From contig NZ_CP095096.1 of NCBI RefSeq assembly GCF_025561445.1, forward strand, positions 1,529,822 to 1,593,821: DNA of 64,000 bases. The letters run 5' to 3'. This document shows, piece after piece, positions 62,022-64,000 of the stretch (the stretch's first letter is position 1; each line of letters opens with the position of its first letter). The notes below the pieces were generated by a model. That model was not told the DNA's origin and searched no databases. It saw nothing but the letters and a program-made list of their open reading frames with translations. The stretch comes from Staphylococcus sp. IVB6181 (GTDB lineage: Bacteria > Bacillota > Bacilli > Staphylococcales > Staphylococcaceae). Position numbers and translations under genes: made by a program.

Positions 62022-63365
62022 ATGAATAAAAACACATGGATTATCGGGTTTACTTTGTTTGCCATCTTCTTTGGCGCAGGAAACCTCATCTTCCCACCAA
62101 ATTTAGGTTTAGATAGCGGGCACTATTTCTGGCCGGCTATTCTGGCATTTGTCTTAACGGGAATCGGGTTACCGTTATTAGGGGTAGTTGTAGGCGCTTT
62201 GGATAAACAAGGTTACATCGGCGCATTCAACAAAATATCACCAGTTTTCTCAGTGGTATTCTTAGTTGCTATTTACTTAACGATCGGACCGTTATTTGCG
62301 ATTCCGCGTACTGCATCTACTTCATTTGAGATGACAGTTACACCGATTATCAATACGAACAGTCCTATTGCATTATTTATTTTCTCAGTAATTTATTTTG
62401 CGGTAGTATTATACCTTTGTTTAACACCAGGTAAAATGGTGGATCGTATCGGTTCATTATTAACACCTGCATTATTAATTACAATTGTAGCTATGATTAT
62501 TAAAGGATTTATGGACTTCGGCGGCAACCCGTCAAGTAATGGTACAGAGGCATATACATCAACATTATCAGGTTTCTCACAAGGGTTTACCCAAGGTTAT
62601 CTTACAATGGATGCCATTGCGGCAATTGCATTCTCAATGATTGTTGTTAATGCAGTTAAAGCTACAGGTATCACACATGCTAATACGATTTTCAAACAAA
62701 CAGCAATGGCAGGGGTAATTGCGGCTGCTGGTTTAATGTTCATCTATATCTCTTTAGGTTATATCGGAAACCATATGGTCGTTTCACCAGAGAAACTTAA
62801 AGATTTAGCAGATCATAACCAAAACATCGGTACTTATTTATTAACAACAATTGCTGGTACTGGTTATGGAGAGTTCGGTAAATACTTATTAGGTATTATC
62901 GTTGCACTTGCATGTTTAACAACTGCTTGCGGACTTGTAGTAGCAGTAAGCCAATACTTCAATAGTATTATTCCTAAAATTTCATACAAAGCATACGTAA
63001 TTGGATTTACATTAATCAGTTTAGTACTTGCTAACTTAGGTCTTAACCAAGTTATCCAACTTTCAATCCCAGTACTAATGATTTTATATCCAATCGGTAT
63101 CACAACGGTATTATTAATTTTAATGGCACGATTCGTTCCAATGAAACCAATCGTTCAGCAATTTACAATTACAGTGATTACGATTACTTCATTAATCAGT
63201 GTTGCTGTAGCGAAAAAATGGATTGCATTTGATGCATGGTCAAATTTACCATTAGCTAAAAACAGCTTAGAATGGTTCCCAATCGCGATTATTTCAGTTA
63301 TTATCGGCTATTTAATCAGCTTAGGATTCAAAAAACAATCACCGATTGTTTACGAAAAAGAATAA
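62022..63365 (+). CDS. brnQ: branched-chain amino acid transporter BrnQ (LIV-II)
   Basis: A sodium-dependent importer of leucine, isoleucine and valine, 447 aa with about 12 membrane helices. The N-terminal [20 protein letters not shown] and [11 protein letters not shown] near residue 93 are LIV-II family signatures. GAAGGAG precedes the ATG. A CodY box upstream suggests control by its own substrates. Staphylococci carry several paralogs; which one this is cannot be told from the sequence alone. Confidence 0.95.
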   Translation: MNKNTWIIGFTLFAIFFGAGNLIFPPNLGLDSGHYFWPAILAFVLTGIGLPLLGVVVGALDKQGYIGAFNKISPVFSVVFLVAIYLTIGPLFAIPRTASTSFEMTVTPIINTNSPIALFIFSVIYFAVVLYLCLTPGKMVDRIGSLLTPALLITIVAMIIKGFMDFGGNPSSNGTEAYTSTLSGFSQGFTQGYLTMDAIAAIAFSMIVVNAVKATGITHANTIFKQTAMAGVIAAAGLMFIYISLGYIGNHMVVSPEKLKDLADHNQNIGTYLLTTIAGTGYGEFGKYLLGIIVALACLTTACGLVVAVSQYFNSIIPKISYKAYVIGFTLISLVLANLGLNQVIQLSIPVLMILYPIGITTVLLILMARFVPMKPIVQQFTITVITITSLISVAVAKKWIAFDAWSNLPLAKNSLEWFPIAIISVIIGYLISLGFKKQSPIVYEKE

Positions 63366-63371
63366 GCATTT

Positions 63372-63408
63372 AAAAAAGGTCTCGAATTTTTGTTTGAGAC
63401 CTTTTTCC
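63372..63408. terminator. bidirectional terminator between brnQ and the lipid kinase gene
   Basis: AAAAAAGGTCTCGAA pairs with TTTGAGACCTTTTT, with A and T tracts on either side. It lies between convergent genes. Confidence 0.9.
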
Positions 63409-63464
63409 TATATACATACTCAATTAATTCAATTTACTTAGTGAAATATCCCGCAAATCACTCT

Positions 63465-64000
63465 TTATGATTCTTGGTTTTCGATATCCACGTACAATAA
63501 CTTCACTTTTTCTTTTAACACTTTAATTTCTGCAGGTGTTTCAAATAATATTTCTCCATCTATATCTAATTTAGTGTTCGGTTCTGTTTTCAGTGTTGCT
63601 TCATCTGCAGAAACTAATGTGATGTTTTCAGTAATATCATTCCAATTCATACTGTCTTTCACTTGGAAGAAATCTTTAATCATACTCATATTGTGGTTTT
63701 TGAATAAGAAGATATTCATTTTACCATCACAAGGGGAGAGGTCTTCCAGTGGTATACGGCTGCCTCCAACAAAATTACCGTTTGCTATGAGTATCATTGA
63801 AGTTTCGCCCGTATACGATTCACCGTTTGCTTCTACTGTATAATGGTATGTATCCGGATCAGCAATCACTTTGATTGTGGTAAATACATAACTCAATTTG
63901 CCAAGAACTTTCTTCTTGTTAGAATCAACGTTTTCAGAGTTTTGAACCATCATACCAATACCAGCAAAGTTTAATGCAATGTGCCCATTGATGTCTAACA
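63465..64000 (-). CDS. diacylglycerol kinase family lipid kinase, partial
   Basis: The C-terminal part of a YegS/DagK-type lipid kinase; the frame stays open to the window edge, so the N-terminal nucleotide-binding domain lies outside. Seen at the edge are HIALNFAGIGMMVQNSENV and, after it, NKKKVLGKLSYVFTTIK, both typical of the family; the end contains LDIDGEILFETPAEIKV. It phosphorylates a diacylglycerol-like lipid; the precise substrate is unknown. Confidence 0.85.
   Translation of the reverse strand, partial: LDINGHIALNFAGIGMMVQNSENVDSNKKKVLGKLSYVFTTIKVIADPDTYHYTVEANGESYTGETSMILIANGNFVGGSRIPLEDLSPCDGKMNIFLFKNHNMSMIKDFFQVKDSMNWNDITENITLVSADEATLKTEPNTKLDIDGEILFETPAEIKVLKEKVKLLYVDIENQES

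Overview
The window is a 64 kb stretch of a Staphylococcus chromosome, core backbone throughout. The evidence is low G+C, strong AGGAGG-type ribosome binding sites, bacillithiol instead of glutathione genes, and a gene order (cmk-rpsA-der-gpsA-hup, hepS-menG-hepT-ndk-aroC-aroB-aroA, dnaD-nth-ypoC / pbp2-recU, gpsB-rnpB, thyA-dfrA-fakB2-msrA-msrB-crr, murG-pgpB-arlRS-odhAB) that follows the staphylococcal order as I remember it. Several proteins differ clearly from S. aureus, so a coagulase-negative species is likely; the species cannot be fixed from the sequence alone. I see no tRNA, rRNA, insertion sequence or CRISPR array.

Layout. 0.1-7.4 kb: bacillithiol disulfide reductase, asparaginase, cmk, S1-like protein, Der GTPase, GpsA and HU. 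7.5-17.3 kb: menaquinone side chain and head-group genes, ndk, the shikimate genes aroC-aroB-aroA, a TPR protein, two small conserved genes and a membrane zinc peptidase. 17.4-27 kb: MazG-like protein, bshA-cca-birA-dinG, asnS and dnaD-nth-ypoC. 27-39 kb: recU-pbp2 on the minus strand, yppE-ypsA-gpsB, RNase P RNA, an rRNA methyltransferase, RarD, a double dynamin and a 5'-3' exonuclease. 38.7-39.9 kb (minus): an RNase H-like gene and a queuosine-precursor transporter under a preQ1-I riboswitch. 40-46 kb: zinc-finger gene, cvfC, brxA, thyA-dfrA-fakB2 and msrA-msrB-crr-yozE. 46-56.7 kb: ctpA, GNAT, murG, pgpB, an IsrR-like Fur-controlled small RNA, arlRS and odhAB. 56.7-57.6 kb: the only accessory-looking stretch. 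57.6-64 kb: a small membrane protein missed by ORF callers at usual cut-offs, a VOC protein, a MoxR/VWA pair, brnQ and a partial lipid kinase.

Three bacillithiol-system genes (ypdA, bshA, brxA) lie here with the methionine sulfoxide repair pair, so thiol redox repair is well represented. Regulation readable in the DNA includes a preQ1-I riboswitch over the RBS of the transporter gene, two Fur boxes with a consensus promoter for the IsrR-like RNA, a near-perfect CodY box before brnQ, and cre-like sites before odhA and ndk.

The least expected feature is a copy of the 3' end of odhB plus its terminator. It lies 736 bp downstream of the original, with an identical 44 bp core, and it encloses a 72-codon basic ORF preceded by a perfect 10+10 bp palindrome. 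This looks like the att-site duplication of a tiny or decayed integrated element at the 3' end of odhB.
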